Source of the DNA: Phanerochaete sordida
Taxonomy: Eukaryota; Basidiomycota; Agaricomycetes; Polyporales; Phanerochaetaceae
Length of the DNA stretch: 64,000 nt
Assembly (NCBI GenBank): GCA_019973155.2
Contig: BPQB01000054.1
Location: 161,161 to 225,160, forward strand
Direction of reading: 5' to 3'
Under the pieces are notes generated by a model that was given only the letters and a program-made list of their open reading frames with translations, searched no databases and was not told the origin of the DNA. Shown one piece after another: positions 9,206 through 20,700 of this stretch. The position numbers and the translations under genes were made by a program. Each line of letters opens with the position of its first letter. The first letter of the stretch is position 1.

Positions 9206-11722
9206 TCAGTCGGACTCATCCAGAGTCAGATCAATTATATCTGCAGCCACATGCTTGTTTGACGATCCGCTGCATGCTGCTGGGCGTGAAGCCGGAACAG
9301 AGATTCGCACCTCAAATGCGGATAGAAAGGGAGGCCATTGAAGGTCAATTTGGGTACCTAGACACGGGGATCATTAGGGTAATGTTTGCTGGATAGGACA
9401 CATATCATGACGTACCAATCAGGGCATCCACACCTGGCATATCGGTCACACCGAACTTTGCCCATATGAACCCATCGGAGCAGGACAGTACATCACGCAA
9501 GGTGATGTCATCCACAATGACGATCCTCCAGCCGCGTCGAGCTTGGTCGAAGTATGCGATGCGCTCCAACCGCTTCACCTCGAATACTTCGAAGGCGCGA
9601 AGGAAATTGGCCTTGCATACAATTTGCTCCTCGAGGTCGACGGCACCTTGTCCATTCTGGTGGTGTTGGTCACGCTCACAAGTTAGTGTGAAGACCAGCG
9701 CATTGAGGATGCTGTAGCCTACCTCGAGATACCCGCAGAATAAAACGTGGCCACTGTGAATGCCCGCCTTTTCTGCACTAGTCGTGTGGCCATGCGCTGA
9801 TTGAGCCGATCGCGCTGGCATCCGGATAGAGGATGCTCGTCCTGCTGGGCTAGCAGGTGCTGCCCGTGGACGAGAGGAGGAAATTGACGCGAAGTTCAGG
9901 ACGGGCTCATCGACGATGTCAAGGTCTTGCAGTGCAGCGTCTCGTCCACCTGATACGCAGGCACGTCTGGATAGATTATTGACTGTGTCGACCGATGCGT
10001 CTTCTGCTTCGAGCCGCATGTCCTTGAGCAAAGCCAAGCAGCGTCGATATGTCGATATGTGCTGCCGAAGAGCGAGATTCAATGGCTTCGAGGTGTAGAT
10101 GACTTGTCGACGGCACTCGGGGATAAGACACTGGTACAACGGCAGCAATCAGCGTTCGCGTCCAATATCCGAATACCATTTGCAACGTACGACTCGATAT
10201 CGACGCCCAAAATTGGCCGAAAGCTCATCCTTGTACTGCAACCGCTCGGATGTAAGATCATGGTCTTTGCAACTGGATGGGATTTCAGCCGGCTCGGCAT
10301 GCTTTGCCAGGAGAGCATGTATGAACTCTTGCACATCGTCGTTCATGCGCTTCTCACTAGGGTGCAAGCGGGCCAGAGTGTGAACACTTGGCGGGTACGA
10401 TTTCTTCATTCTTCTTTGAACTTTCCCAACCACCCACCTCTATAAATAGCTATAATTCATCACATTACACTGAAAACTCGAAGCAAAGTGTAATATACTT
10501 AAACAAGCCCTAAGCAGCTTGAATAGCAATACATGAATTGAATAGTAGGCAATGATACGAGAATATAAAACACCACAACAAGCCCATAGCCATCAGGGCT
10601 ATCAGCTAGCTTGGCTAAAGTCATATATTAGCTCTCTCAACACTGTGAGCAGTATGATGAGAAATGTTGACGGAACCTTCCTTATCTATCTCTTTTCTCA
10701 CTGTATCTCTGGTACTATCCATGCTCAAACCCTTGTGCTTTGTAGATTTGGAAGTCTTGAGTGACAAAAACAGGTATAGAAGCTGCTCAGTCTTCAAGTC
10801 CCAAGTTCAAGAGGTCAGATTATATATTACTTGTAACAGTATGGGAAATAGTGTGTCATATGCACAGCTATAGCCATTCCAGGTAAAGGCCCCAGGCTTT
10901 ATGTAAGGTGTTATTCAAGATGAGCCTCAGTCTCTTTGATCTCACCAGAGCCTCTGAACAGCCTGTGCAGGGCATAAATGGAGTTTTCTAGCCAAATAAA
11001 TGTTCTCTGCTGTACTAAGCTCAGTGTATAGCTTTAGTATACACATCCCAGTGCCTAGAAATGTGGCTGCTGTATATCATCAATCTTAAGATGTCTCACA
11101 AACCAAGATTTTAGGCTGTATATGGCTGTATGCAGGCACTAAGAGCATATATAATTACTTCAGGGCCAAAAAAGGCTTACAGGCATCAGACACACAGTAT
11201 CTTCAGGTTCAGAGCCTTGAAAACCGACCCTGAGCTTGCAGAGGAAGGTTAACGAGCCTTGCGCGCTAAATAAGCGCCCAAAGGCGCCTAAATTTCGGAA
11301 ATGCACACAATGCAAGAGGCTCTGTATGGCTTCCACAAATTTATATCCTATACATTTATACATATTATGGGTCCTATACACTCACTCTACACGCTGGACA
11401 TCAAATAATAAGGATGTTGCGCCATTTCAGATGTCATGTTCCCATTTGGGAAGGCACAGAATGATCTAAAACAAGATGTGCCTCCTGATAGCTCCCACTA
11501 TACAATATGGTAGTTTTGATGTTATAGATCCTGTATATAGCACCTGGAGTATGTGTATACCAGGTTTCATGTCAATCGGAGCAGTAGAACGCTCGGGGCA
11601 GAAAAAAGTCTCAATGTAGAAAAGCTCTCAAAGTGCTGGTCTGAATTGGAACGATGTCTTCACTTCATTCAGAAATCGTAAAGGCGTAAGGCCAGATGGC
11701 GGTTGGTGCGGGGGCGAGACAT
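9206..11722 (-). pseudogene. Gene X: zinc-finger-like protein with C-terminal SUMO-interaction-like motif, split by Helentron-like element
   Basis: Reconstructed on the minus strand as exons 11722-11681 joined to 10355-10191, then 10130-9723, 9656-9416 and 9357-9206. All introns are GT-AG and phase-compatible, giving 335 residues. The mobile element at 10357-11680 separates codon 14 from codon 15 and is the only lesion. A TATA-like ATATAAG lies about 70 bp upstream of the start (11789-11795). Residues near 70-100 show C-x4-C-x17-H-x6-C, a possible zinc-binding cluster. The last residues read IIDLTLDESD, a textbook hydrophobic-DLT-acidic SUMO-interaction motif. The middle is Ser/Ala/Arg-rich. 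No family is recognised. It lies next to gene Y and the KDZ transposase, so it may be an accessory gene of the same element (inference). Confidence 0.7.
10357..11680 (-). mobile_element. Non-autonomous Helentron/Helitron-like element, copy 2
   Basis: Inverted relative to copy 1. On the minus strand it starts TACGATTTCT (11680) and ends in CTAG (10360-10357), preceded by the same stem-loop CCAAGTG-TTCA-CACTCTGG. Length is 1324 bp and no protein is encoded. It interrupts the first exon of gene X between a CTT and a GAG codon, again with a single T on each side and no longer duplication. Internal sequence is alignable to copy 1 throughout, with small indels. Confidence 0.82.
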
Positions 11723-11949
11723 GTGCGAGGAGTACGAGGTACAGGAAACAATGATGGCTGAGGAGGAAAGAGCAAAGCTCGGCGCGCACTTATATGTATG
11801 CGAGAGGACAAAGGCGGCCACCGTTCGAGGTCAAAGCACATGAGATAAACGGTTCAAAGCATGCAATACAAAGTGACAATCACATCGGGAGAGTACCAAA
11901 GCAGCGACGAGCACAAAGGGAGCAATTTACCTAAGCACTGCAGCACCAT

Positions 11950-13989
11950 TCAATACCTCTTCTTGGCGAGGCGTTTGTTACCGGCGCGTTTGCCGCCTTT
12001 TTGGGACGTGGATGTCGACCTAGGGCTGCGGTTAGAGCATGTCCAAGAGCTCAACGATCATCACTTACGGTGCTTCAGATTTCTTGAGTTTTTTCGTTGG
12101 GTTACTATCACCAGAATCCACGACCTTGCGCTTGGGAGGCTCAGCAGAATCACTTGGTTCTGCACGCCTTGGGCGAAGCCGGCGAGGACTGGTGGGCGCA
12201 GGCACAGGCATAGACGCTGCAGCAAAGCTAGGGGTTGTCTCCGGAAGTCCCATGACTTGAGCTGCGACTGCAGGCGTGGTTGCTGCATGTGGCATGTCCG
12301 CAGATGGTGCAACGGGAGTGGGCAGCGCAGCTGCAGAAGGCGCCGTGAAATCGGTCGACACGCCTACACAATGCGCAGCTGCGGTTGGCGCGATGTGAGG
12401 CAGTGGATTTGCAGAAGGCGCGATGTTGGATAGCATGACTGCAGGAGGCATTGCAGGAGCAGGCAAGGCTACCGCGGGAACGAGAGGTGTGGCCGGCGCA
12501 TCTGCGAGCGGTGCGTTTTCGGGCGGCGCAGTTGCAGGAGCCTCAAACTCGGGCTGCGCGTCCGCAGGAAGTTCCGCAAGCGCAAGCGGGGTAACTGCGG
12601 ATGGCGCAGCTGTGGGCAGCGTGAGGTCGGGCTGTGGCATGCATGTGGGAGGCGCCGCCACAATGGAGGGCAGGGCTGCGGACGGCGTCGTGCAAGTGGA
12701 TGGTGCGGCCGTGGGCAGCGCAACTTCGGGCAGCGCAACTGCGGGCGGTGCGATTGCAGGCAGCGCGAATGCCGGAGGTGCAAACTCATGTTGCACGACT
12801 GCAGGAAGGGATGCAGGGGCAGGAGATGCAACCGCAGGCATTGCGGCTGTGGAAGGCGCGGATGCGGAAGGCGCAGATGTGGAAGACGCTGCTGCTACCG
12901 GGTCCGCCGCAGGCATTGTCGATCCGCCCGGCGCACGAGGCTCCGAAGAGCTATCGCTGTCTTGCAAGATGTCCTCAAGGTAATCGTCGAACACCTCCAG
13001 GATGGAGTGCGCAGGATGGTCCGGGAGCAAGATGCTTCCGACGATATCTTCCGGCTGTCCTTGCCTGCTACTTAGCCTGTCCATAGATTAGCGGCGTGTA
13101 TACATTGATTACTGAGGTGGACTCACAGCCACTTTCGAAGGAAACCCTTCGCATCCCGCCCACCATATAGGACAAGGATCTCGGTCTGAGTCTGAGCTGC
13201 AAGCTTACAGACGTACTGAGAGAGCGTAAACTCAAGATCGTTGAGAACTCTGGATAGTGATTCAGCCCGTGTATATTATGAGAGTTTATGTAGACATGAC
13301 GGACTTGGTGCGCCCAGCAGAATCAGAAGGCTGGTCAGCCTGCTCGGCCTCTCGCTTCTCCTTCATAGTGGCGCGTTCAGCAGCCTTCTGAGCTTTCTCA
13401 TCGTTAGATCGCCGCTCGTAGTCGGCTCGCGCGGGGTCGGCCTTGAGGGCCTCAGTGTATGCGTCATTGACCTTCGCACAGAGCTGAGCTTTCGATAGGC
13501 CTTCTGCTGCGGCAGAGGACCGTATCGCTCGCCCTATCTCGGGGTGGTCCGAGATGTAGATGTCCCGGGCACTTCGTGCACGCCCAACGTGTGCTTCTGG
13601 CTTGTACTCGTCCAGGCGAATGAACTCAGGTGCTCCAGTTCCTCCTGTCGCGCCCATGAGCACAATTTTGCGGTGGTTTTTGATCCATGTAACGCATTGC
13701 TAGGAACAGCTGAGAGATATAGAATGGCACGATGGAAGGAGCAAGAACACACCTTGTAGCGTCGGGAGCAGCGAGCCTGCGCCTCATCCTCCGTCTCAAC
13801 GCGAACGACCTTTTTGTTCTTGAGTATCTCTCGAGGGGTCGGGGTTCCGGGGAATTTGGCAAGGAATTCGCGCGCGATGCGTTCTCGGTACGCTGCCATG
13901 TTCGCAGGGTCTTGCTGCGCATCTTGAAGAAGCCGATTCTCGAGCCAAGTCTTCTCGTTGGGTGATTCAAACCAAACTGGGGTAGGCAT
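11950..13989 (-). CDS. Gene Y: 612-residue Ala/Pro-rich, probably nuclear protein linked to the KDZ transposase
   Basis: Five exons on the minus strand (13989-13753, 13699-13305, 13249-13127, 13076-12069, 12025-11950) with GT-AG introns and consistent phases give 612 residues. The N-terminal ~250 residues look globular (start MPTPVWFESPNEKTW; a second exon contains SDHPEIGRAIRSSA, then a Lys/Glu/Ala-rich coiled stretch). Residues ~290-530 are a low-complexity run of degenerate APxxALP units. The C-terminus is strongly basic (LRPRRAEP, PPKRKVV, TKKLKKSE, KRLAKKR), consistent with nuclear localisation or DNA binding. It is divergently arranged with the KDZ transposase, 745 bp apart. I do not recognise the family. 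The position suggests an accessory protein of the transposon, but a host gene is possible. Confidence 0.72.
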
Positions 13990-14734
13990 GATGCAGAGTG
14001 AGCGTATGAAGTCAAGGTTGAGTTTGATGAAGGAGGCTCACCGTTGCGGCATCCTTTTATGTGCCCACCAAAGCCAGGCCACCAGTCGTAGCGCTCTTCC
14101 GTGGGCTGGAGTCGGACATGAGCAAAGACAGGATGTGTCGGCTGAGGTAGCAGTGGCCAAGACAATCAGGGCCCGAGGAGGCTTTGACCACTGTTGTCGG
14201 CAGTGACAAAGGCGCGCAAAGAGAGGATTGGACGCTGGTTCGAAAGGGCGCACGGATGATTTGCCAAACAAGGCATACCCATTGTGGCGCCCTGATCGAA
14301 CTCAGAATGGGCCTCCATGGTGACCGCTGCAACGAGGTTTGTCGACGTAGAGTAATTCCGCTTGCTCGGAGACATGAAACATTCCCTTGACCAAGCAGCA
14401 AAGAGCTTCAATCAAGGGGAGCATGCGAACATGCACGCGATCAGGAAAGCTCAGCATGCCAGGGCTTTGTCGAGCGTTCCGCCTTTGCGCATGCTTTGAC
14501 AAGGTGCGCACTTCTCTTTGCTCAGAACATGAGCTTGCTTGACAATGTCGCAGCAAATCAAGGTTGCAGCAAGCGCAAGGAGCCTCGCCTGCTGGCGGAG
14601 CTGCTTGTGTGAGGCTCTGGGCCGCACACAAGCAGCTCCGCCAGCAGGCATACGCACAGCGACGGCCTCAGGTGTATTTAAGACACGAATAGTATCTGAT
14701 CTCTCATACGCTCCTCCCTTCTTCATCTTTTAAG
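13990..14734. promoter_or_regulatory. Divergent promoter region between gene Y and the KDZ transposase
   Basis: This 745-bp intergenic stretch feeds gene Y leftward and the transposase rightward. It contains the hairpin at 14587-14649 and, on the plus strand, a TATA-like TATTTAA at 14675-14681, about 55 bp before the transposase start. No other gene is supported here. Confidence 0.6.
14587..14649. repeat. Perfect 25-bp inverted repeat with 13-nt spacer
   Basis: The left arm 14587-14611 starts GCCTGCTGGCGGAG; the right arm 14625-14649 is its exact reverse complement. The spacer is 13 nt (14612-14624). It lies 26 bp upstream of the TATA-like box of the KDZ transposase. It could be a transposase or regulator binding palindrome, or a cruciform/hairpin in a leader transcript. 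The arms are far too perfect to be chance. Confidence 0.97.
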
Positions 14735-17700
14735 ATGAGCAAACAGCCTCAAAGACCGCAGAGGCCGAAACACTTCACACCCACTGGAGGCATTCCTGGT
14801 AGTCCATCTCGCTACATCCATACGCTCAGCACCGACTCCTCTGGCTCTCGAAGGGTCGATGTCTTCTCTCCGAGAAAGCGGAAACCCGCACATCCCACCT
14901 TTCCGTCAACACAGGCTCCGCTGCCAAGCCTTGCAAGTCTCATCAACAAACAGGTGCAAGGAGTCGAAGCACTGCGCCTTGAGGATCATACGTCGTCAGC
15001 TGTACCCTCCCTGCACACTCAGCCCTCACACAACATCTCTGCGGACTCTACTGTGGGTCTGCCTGTGTCTCCTGAAGTTGGCGAACCTGCACCCTTGATA
15101 GAAAAACCTAAAGTCAACAATACTACGGTACGTCGTACAATGGAAATCAATCTGAGCGGCGTATCAACGTTCTGAGGTCATATTTACAGCCACCAAATGT
15201 CACCAACGCTACGTTTATTTCTCAGTGGGCGCAGCGCCTGCTGGATACCATGCGTGAGAGAGAAACCGATCCGAGGCTTGGAAAGCCTTGTTTCGAGTGC
15301 GCCTCCGCAACAGAGGAGGCTGTGTACCGGTGCGAAGATTGCATTGGCGCACCGCTTCTATGCAAGCCGTGCATATTGCGGACACATCGCTGGTCTCCAC
15401 TGCATCGCATCTTGCAGTGGACGGGACGGCATTTCGAAAACTCAACACTCGCGTCGTTAGGTCTCGTCCTTCGGCTCGGCCACTATGGGAAGACTTGCCC
15501 AGCTCTCACCACATACGAGCAAGAGAACAAGGTCTCCAGTATTACGGTCACACACATCACCGGCCTTCAAGATCTTCGCGTTCAATACTGCGAGTGTAGC
15601 TCAGGCAGTACAGTTCGCGAGAGCCAGGAACGACCGCTCCAGCTGTGGTCAATCGGACTTTGGCCTACCACCTATCAACGTATACGCACGGCGTTCACAT
15701 ACCAAACTCTTCGACACTTTCGCCACTTATCTATGCAGTCCAAGACATCAGCATACGACTATTTCAAGACCCTCAAACGGATCACGGATAACGGCTTCAC
15801 GACGGACGTGAAGGTGAGCACACCATGACAGAATATGCTGCATCTTATGACTAATTGGCTCGAAGGACCGCTATCGCGAGTTCATGGCTGCTAGTCGCCA
15901 ATTCGGGTTCCTGCAAACACTCAAATGGTTCGGAAAGAACGTGAACAATCTCAAGAGCGGATGTCTGGCGGTGCTATGCGCCGCCTGCCCAAATATCGGG
16001 ATTAACATGGCTCCTGGATGGGAGCAGCGACCTCAGGAGAAATGGTGCGAGTTGTCTCGATTCCTCACCGTGTGTAATCCGTTGCTGATGCATATAATAT
16101 TGCAGGCATCTTGACGCGATGTTCTATGCGAAAGACGGTAATTTCACGCTCGGACAGCACGCGAAGAAGATGGATCACAAGGATACTGCGTTTACCGATG
16201 GAGCGGCGTACTACGCGCCATCCGGGGAGCACAAACGTTACGAGGAGGAAGCGGCAGACGTTCCAGAGTGCAGCGCTGAGGTACGCATTTTTCGCCGAAT
16301 ATCTATAGTGTCCATATCTCAACAGCGTTGTGCAGACGACCACATGCAGCAATTTTGCGGCTGGATCGGGAAAGTACGATGGGAAATTCAAGTCTGGTCA
16401 AGTCGGCCTCAACTGCGCGCGGCATGGTGTTGTGCTGCCATGTGGCACCGTTGACCTTACCAAGGACGAACGGTAAGAGCAGTACGCCGTTTTGCAGCGC
16501 TGGTATAATATACTGATGCGGTTTACTTATGACACGCAAGGTACTCGAGCGTAGATTTCGCTACAGCATGGGGCCTCCGTCGCTGGATGGGCCTAAAACT
16601 GCTGGTGTCCTCGTACGATATCAACTGCAAGTACGGTATCAACTGGCCGAAGCGGCTGGACTGGATGACTGGCATCCTCGGGTGGCTCTCGGGCGCGGTC
16701 TGGCCACAGATACGGCGCTGTGTGCCTAAATTTCACTTGCCGGCTCATAAAGGTATCTGTCGTTGGATAAACTCGTTTTACTACATGCCAGGTGTTGGCA
16801 TGACTGACGGCGAGTCACCTGAGCGGCGATGGTCCGTTCTGAACTTCATCGGACGATCAATCCGGGAGATGGGAATTGGGCATCGGCTGGACACCCTCAA
16901 CCTGCACCTTGGCGACTACAACATTCAAAAGAACTTTGGTATTGGTGAGTAAGGTCTGCTAGATATTAGAACGGTAATCCCACTCACATATGGTACTATT
17001 TTAGCCCGACAGCTTGCGAAGAAACTCGATACCGCCTCGAAGAAGCTTCCGGAGAAGGACGCAGTTCTCAAGGCCTATGAAGACTCTCTGATCCGTGACG
17101 GTCTTCCGCTTTCGGAGTGGCAAGCCGAGGAAGCTTTTTTCATCCGTGAAATGGCCTCTGGCGAGGCTCGCGCCACCGCGGCTATGAAGAAGAGTCCATA
17201 TGTCCCTCGAGAGGACAAAGGTGAGTTCTATTCGACAAGAAGATGGCGATGAGGCGTAACATAAATTTATCCACTCAGCTCCGACTAGAAAGGAGATTTT
17301 GGCTGAGCTTGCTCGCGAAGAAATGACTCAGCAGCGAAAACGTTCCCGCTGTGAGGCCAAGGAAGGCGCTGACCAAGGACTTGTTCGTGGACGTGCCGCT
17401 GTCCTCAAGGTGGCTTTGGATATCGAGGAGAATCAGTACGTGCTTCACGCTGCAGCCACTAATAAAAATGTGTTCTCAATGCTAAGGTTTTCAGGCGAGA
17501 CTTGCAAACGAAGGTGAAGATATCGGACGCCAGAGACGATGACGAAGACCTTGCCGACATCGAGGACGCCCGAGAAAAGCTCAGACAAAAGCTAGACCAG
17601 TGGCACAACTCGTTCAGCTGCGTCTTTGGCCAGCTCGTTGGGGAGCTCAAGATAGAGCTGAAGACGGTTGATTGGCCGGAGCGCAACCCAAACGAACCGG

Positions 17701-18581
17701 AAGACGAACTTCTTCCAATTCCTTCGAACCTGGACAACGCTCTGCGGCTCCATCCGGAGATGCGATCGGTAACGGCAGCTGAGCTGCGCTTTCGCCAAGG
17801 ACAGGCTAACGACTTGCTCAGCGAGTTGAAGAATAAGATTGGCCTCAAGGCCTTCCTCTGGAAGACGACGGCAGGGCAGCACGGACAAGTCGCCAGGACG
17901 CGGAATGGCAAGGCCAACAAAGCCGTCGAGTCGCGGATCACGGAGATTCGCAACTCATATAACGCGATGCGCCTCCGGCTGCTTGCCCTAGGCGAACCTA
18001 ACGACAGCCACAACTACCGGCCTCTAACGGAGGCTGATTGTCGCCCGATGGTTATCTCTCATGACCAGGAGGGCCCTGGAAAGGAGAAGACAAACCTATC
18101 ATCGTGGCTCTGGAGGGACGGTGCCTATGCTGAGGATATGAATGCATGGCAAAAGGAAGGTTCGTTTGCCCAAGATGTGCATCGAGGATAAGGTATCTGA
18201 CGTCGGATAAACAGGGACACGCATTCAGTGGTTCAGAGCAAGCGCAGAGGTGGCGCGCTGGCGGGAAGAAGTCGAACACTTGGAGACGGAGCTCGTGCGC
18301 GTTCAGCTCTTCTTCCTGCACTTCTCACGTAAGTGGGATGCATGATGGGACGCTGCATGTCGCACGAGCTCTGTAGGACGTGGAGACGCGGCTTATGCAT
18401 CTCGGTATGTTTTATTTGCTGGGAAGTACATGCATGTTGTGCTTACTACAAAACGTCCAGGCAAGCTGCTTTTTATCGTAGGCTATTCGACGAGGCTAGG
18501 CGAGCCACACCCTCATATCTTCACATCTCAACTTCAGAGGAAGAGGCTCTTTCGAAGGGAAAATCATCAGAATTAGATTAA
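14735..18581 (+). CDS. KDZ (Kyakuja-Dileera-Zisupton) transposase, intact
   Basis: Twelve exons, all GT-AG and phase-consistent: 14735-15127, 15190-15813, 15866-16044, 16106-16280, 16336-16472, 16541-16944, 17005-17220, 17279-17435, 17495-18159, 18215-18328, 18377-18404, 18461-18581; total 1070 residues. It begins with a Pro/Ser-rich tail. A CxC2-like cysteine cluster follows around residues 150-195 (CFECASATEEAVYRCEDC, then CKPC and H). The core carries the family signatures: SAYDYF, DRYREFM, WHLDAMFYAKDGNF (catalytic Asp region), CARHG and a P-CGTVDLTKDER segment, SSYDINCKYG, KFHLPAHKGIC and the DGESPERRWS block. A charged, coiled-coil-prone C-terminus ends with RRGDAAYASRQAAFYRR. It moves DNA by cut-and-paste in the nucleus. 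Absence of stops or frameshifts over 3.2 kb of coding sequence suggests recent activity. Element ends were not identified. Confidence 0.93.
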
Positions 18582-19157
18582 TCAGTTGGCTCATGGACCG
18601 GATAGATGAGTCAATACCATGTAGCCGTAGGAGCTAGTCATTCAATAGTCAACCTCATCGGATGCATACCCCTCGGCAGACACCCGAGGGACGTAGTCAT
18701 GTGGATGCATCCATGCGATGGAGCCGTGATGTAGCCGGGACGGATGGCTTCCGTGCTCGACTGTGCAGTCATGACGATCTAGATCGCTTGACTGAGACCA
18801 TTGAGCCCACTCAGCCCGCTCAACGCGAGCATGTATGCGGGCGTCGTCCAGTACAGTGATTGCAATCCTCCCAGCAGGTTACAGCGCAGGCGCCGATTTT
18901 CTTGCCTCATTTGGAAGCGCCATCAAGCGCGTCGCGCACTGGGCCTCGTCCCGCCGCCGCCGCGTCCCTCGTCTCTCCGTGCGCACTCTTCTATGCTCTT
19001 ACACTATATATTGCAATAATTAATCGAAGTATGCAGCTGAATATGATTTCCCTTTTATTTAAACCCTAGTTTTACCATAAAATTTGGACCAAACTCCATA
19101 CCTCTGTGCCGGACTCATATAGGTCGATGAATGGGTTACTGACGCCACAACGCAGGG
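18582..19157. other. Intergenic sequence 3' of the KDZ gene
   Basis: No gene is supported. The first 200 bp contain several TAGTC/AGTCAT words and an imperfect palindrome around 18,655-18,715 (CCCCTCGG...CCCGAGGG with GGATGCAT copies outside). This may be the subterminal end of the transposon, but no target duplication was located. Confidence 0.35.
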
Positions 19158-19993
19158 TCAAGGGAGCATGTTCGTCTGACCTACTTGATATCCTAGCGTA
19201 TTTCGAGTCCGCCTGGCGCTCTCCCGGTTCCCCGGCTGTGCCCAAGTTGTCTCATGCCGCCCACCTCCGTTCCTCTCTGGCATAGCTCGGATATCTCGCA
19301 ATAAGGTACTCACGTTGCCTCCGACATTGCGTTTCACCACGCCCTTGATCCAGACATGGCTGCCAAACTGGAGCTGCTGCTCCATCTTGTCTGCGCAGTC
19401 TCGAAGCTCCTGAACGCGCTTTGTAAGAGCGTCGTTCATCGTTTGGTGCTGCGTACACATCCCGCGGCGAGCTTCCCACACGTTATCAGGCTGCAAGGGA
19501 CTCACGTCGTGCTCGTCCTCTTCACTCTCCTCCATACCTCGGTACAGCATGCTCGAGACCTGGCTCTCAGGCTCGGAAACCGCCTCGCTACTTGCAAGAG
19601 AGGCTACAGACCACCGGAAGCCGCGCTGAGCTGCGGTTGAGGCCTCTGGTTTATGATCATCGTCGTACCATCCATGCAGGTACTTACGCACTCTACAGGC
19701 ACCCAGGACGGCACACGCCCATTCGAGTACGACACACACGTCTGCGGAGCCGTTGGTCCCCGACTCGACCTCGTCAGCTTCTCCCAGCCTAGCACAAGCG
19801 ACTCCACGCGATATCTCTCGGCCTTCGCACCAGTCATCGAGGTACGCGAGCCGTGCAAGTCATGCTTGCACCACGCAAACACAGGCACATTGCTGGTCGT
19901 CAAATACACCTGATGCGCGACGCAAGCCGTGAGCGGGCGAGCGGTGCCCCTGCAAAGCCCTGCGCGCAATACATCATTGCGCCCAGGTCGCAT
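19158..19993 (-). CDS. Hypothetical protein, two overlapping minus-strand frames
   Basis: An upstream frame (19993 to about 19690) contains VYLTTSNVPVFAWCKHD, then GRVPSWVPVEC. A second frame (19739 to about 19310) contains RKYLHGWYDDDHKPEAS and a Glu/Asp-rich, coiled segment ending near GSHVWIKGVVKR. They overlap at a GTAAGT site at about 19680, but the acceptors tried (about 42-57 nt on) lead to a stop, so either the splice is different or a frameshift has occurred. No family recognised. Confidence 0.35.
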
Positions 19994-20700
19994 GAAACTT
20001 GGGAATTCAAGGAGCTAAATGCTGGATATCTCAGCGTATGTCGTTGTACACTTGCCGCAGTTGATAGCCAACATCACCGCGTAGATATCGCTCAGTGCTT
20101 GGCGCGGCGGTTATCGCAGCGCCGTAGCCCAGGCTCGATACCGTCTGCAGTAACTTACAGCGACATCACGGTTCGCACTCTATCAACTCCACGGCACCTC
20201 TGACCATGTCCGCAGGCACTCGTGCGTTTGGACCCAACCGCCGTACCCGCGGTCGTCTAAGCAGTCTGTGCTGCCGCCTGCCATCCGATCCCAACAGTGC
20301 GCGCATACCAGAGCTCTTCGCCAGGGCGCACAAAGCTGTTCTCGACATTCTCAACGCGACGAACCGGCTGACCGACTTCGCTTCGGACTGTGCGACATGG
20401 CACAAAGCGTTTTTATTAGGGCCTGGCCTGGCTTTACAGACGCGGTCGCCGCACTCTAAAAGGGTGCCACCTCCGCGTTGAATACTGCGCTCCGCGCGCT
20501 CACGTGCACTAGTCGTCGCAGAGAGCATCGCAGCATCGCGCCAAAGCTCTGCAGCGACCTTCGTCTTCCGGTCAGGCGCATCTCGATACGGTACCTTCAA
20601 TCTGCGTCTGGCGTCCTGGCCTTTACTGATGCTTAGACCACCCCCAGCACCCGTCGTTCTCCTGCTTCTCGACGGCTATTTCGTACATCATGGACGGAAG
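19994..20700 (+). pseudogene. Degenerate member of an unidentified gene family (copy 1)
   Basis: Plus-strand segments such as SDPNSARIPELFARAHKAVL and ILNATNRLTDFASD resemble segments at 54.9-55.3 kb (SDPDTR..., LKATNRPIDVMYVQIE). Flanking nucleotides also align (GCGACATCACGGTTCGCACT against GCGGTATGACGGTACGCACT). Stops and frame changes occur between blocks, so this is a relic. Function not recognised. Confidence 0.4.

Noticed and set aside
12423..12983. Plus-strand Gly/Ala-rich open frames opposite gene Y
   Set aside because: Antisense shadow of the Ala/Pro repeat; gene Y has consistent splice sites and a proper start on the minus strand.
14451..14726. Minus-strand open frame across the hairpin region
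   Set aside because: It contains both arms of the inverted repeat and has no motif, and it lies in the divergent promoter.
7400..18780. TIR pair bounding the KDZ module based on shared TAGTC words at 7.4-7.7 and 18.6-18.8 kb
   Set aside because: The words are in the same orientation on both sides, not inverted, and no matching 8-bp duplication was found.
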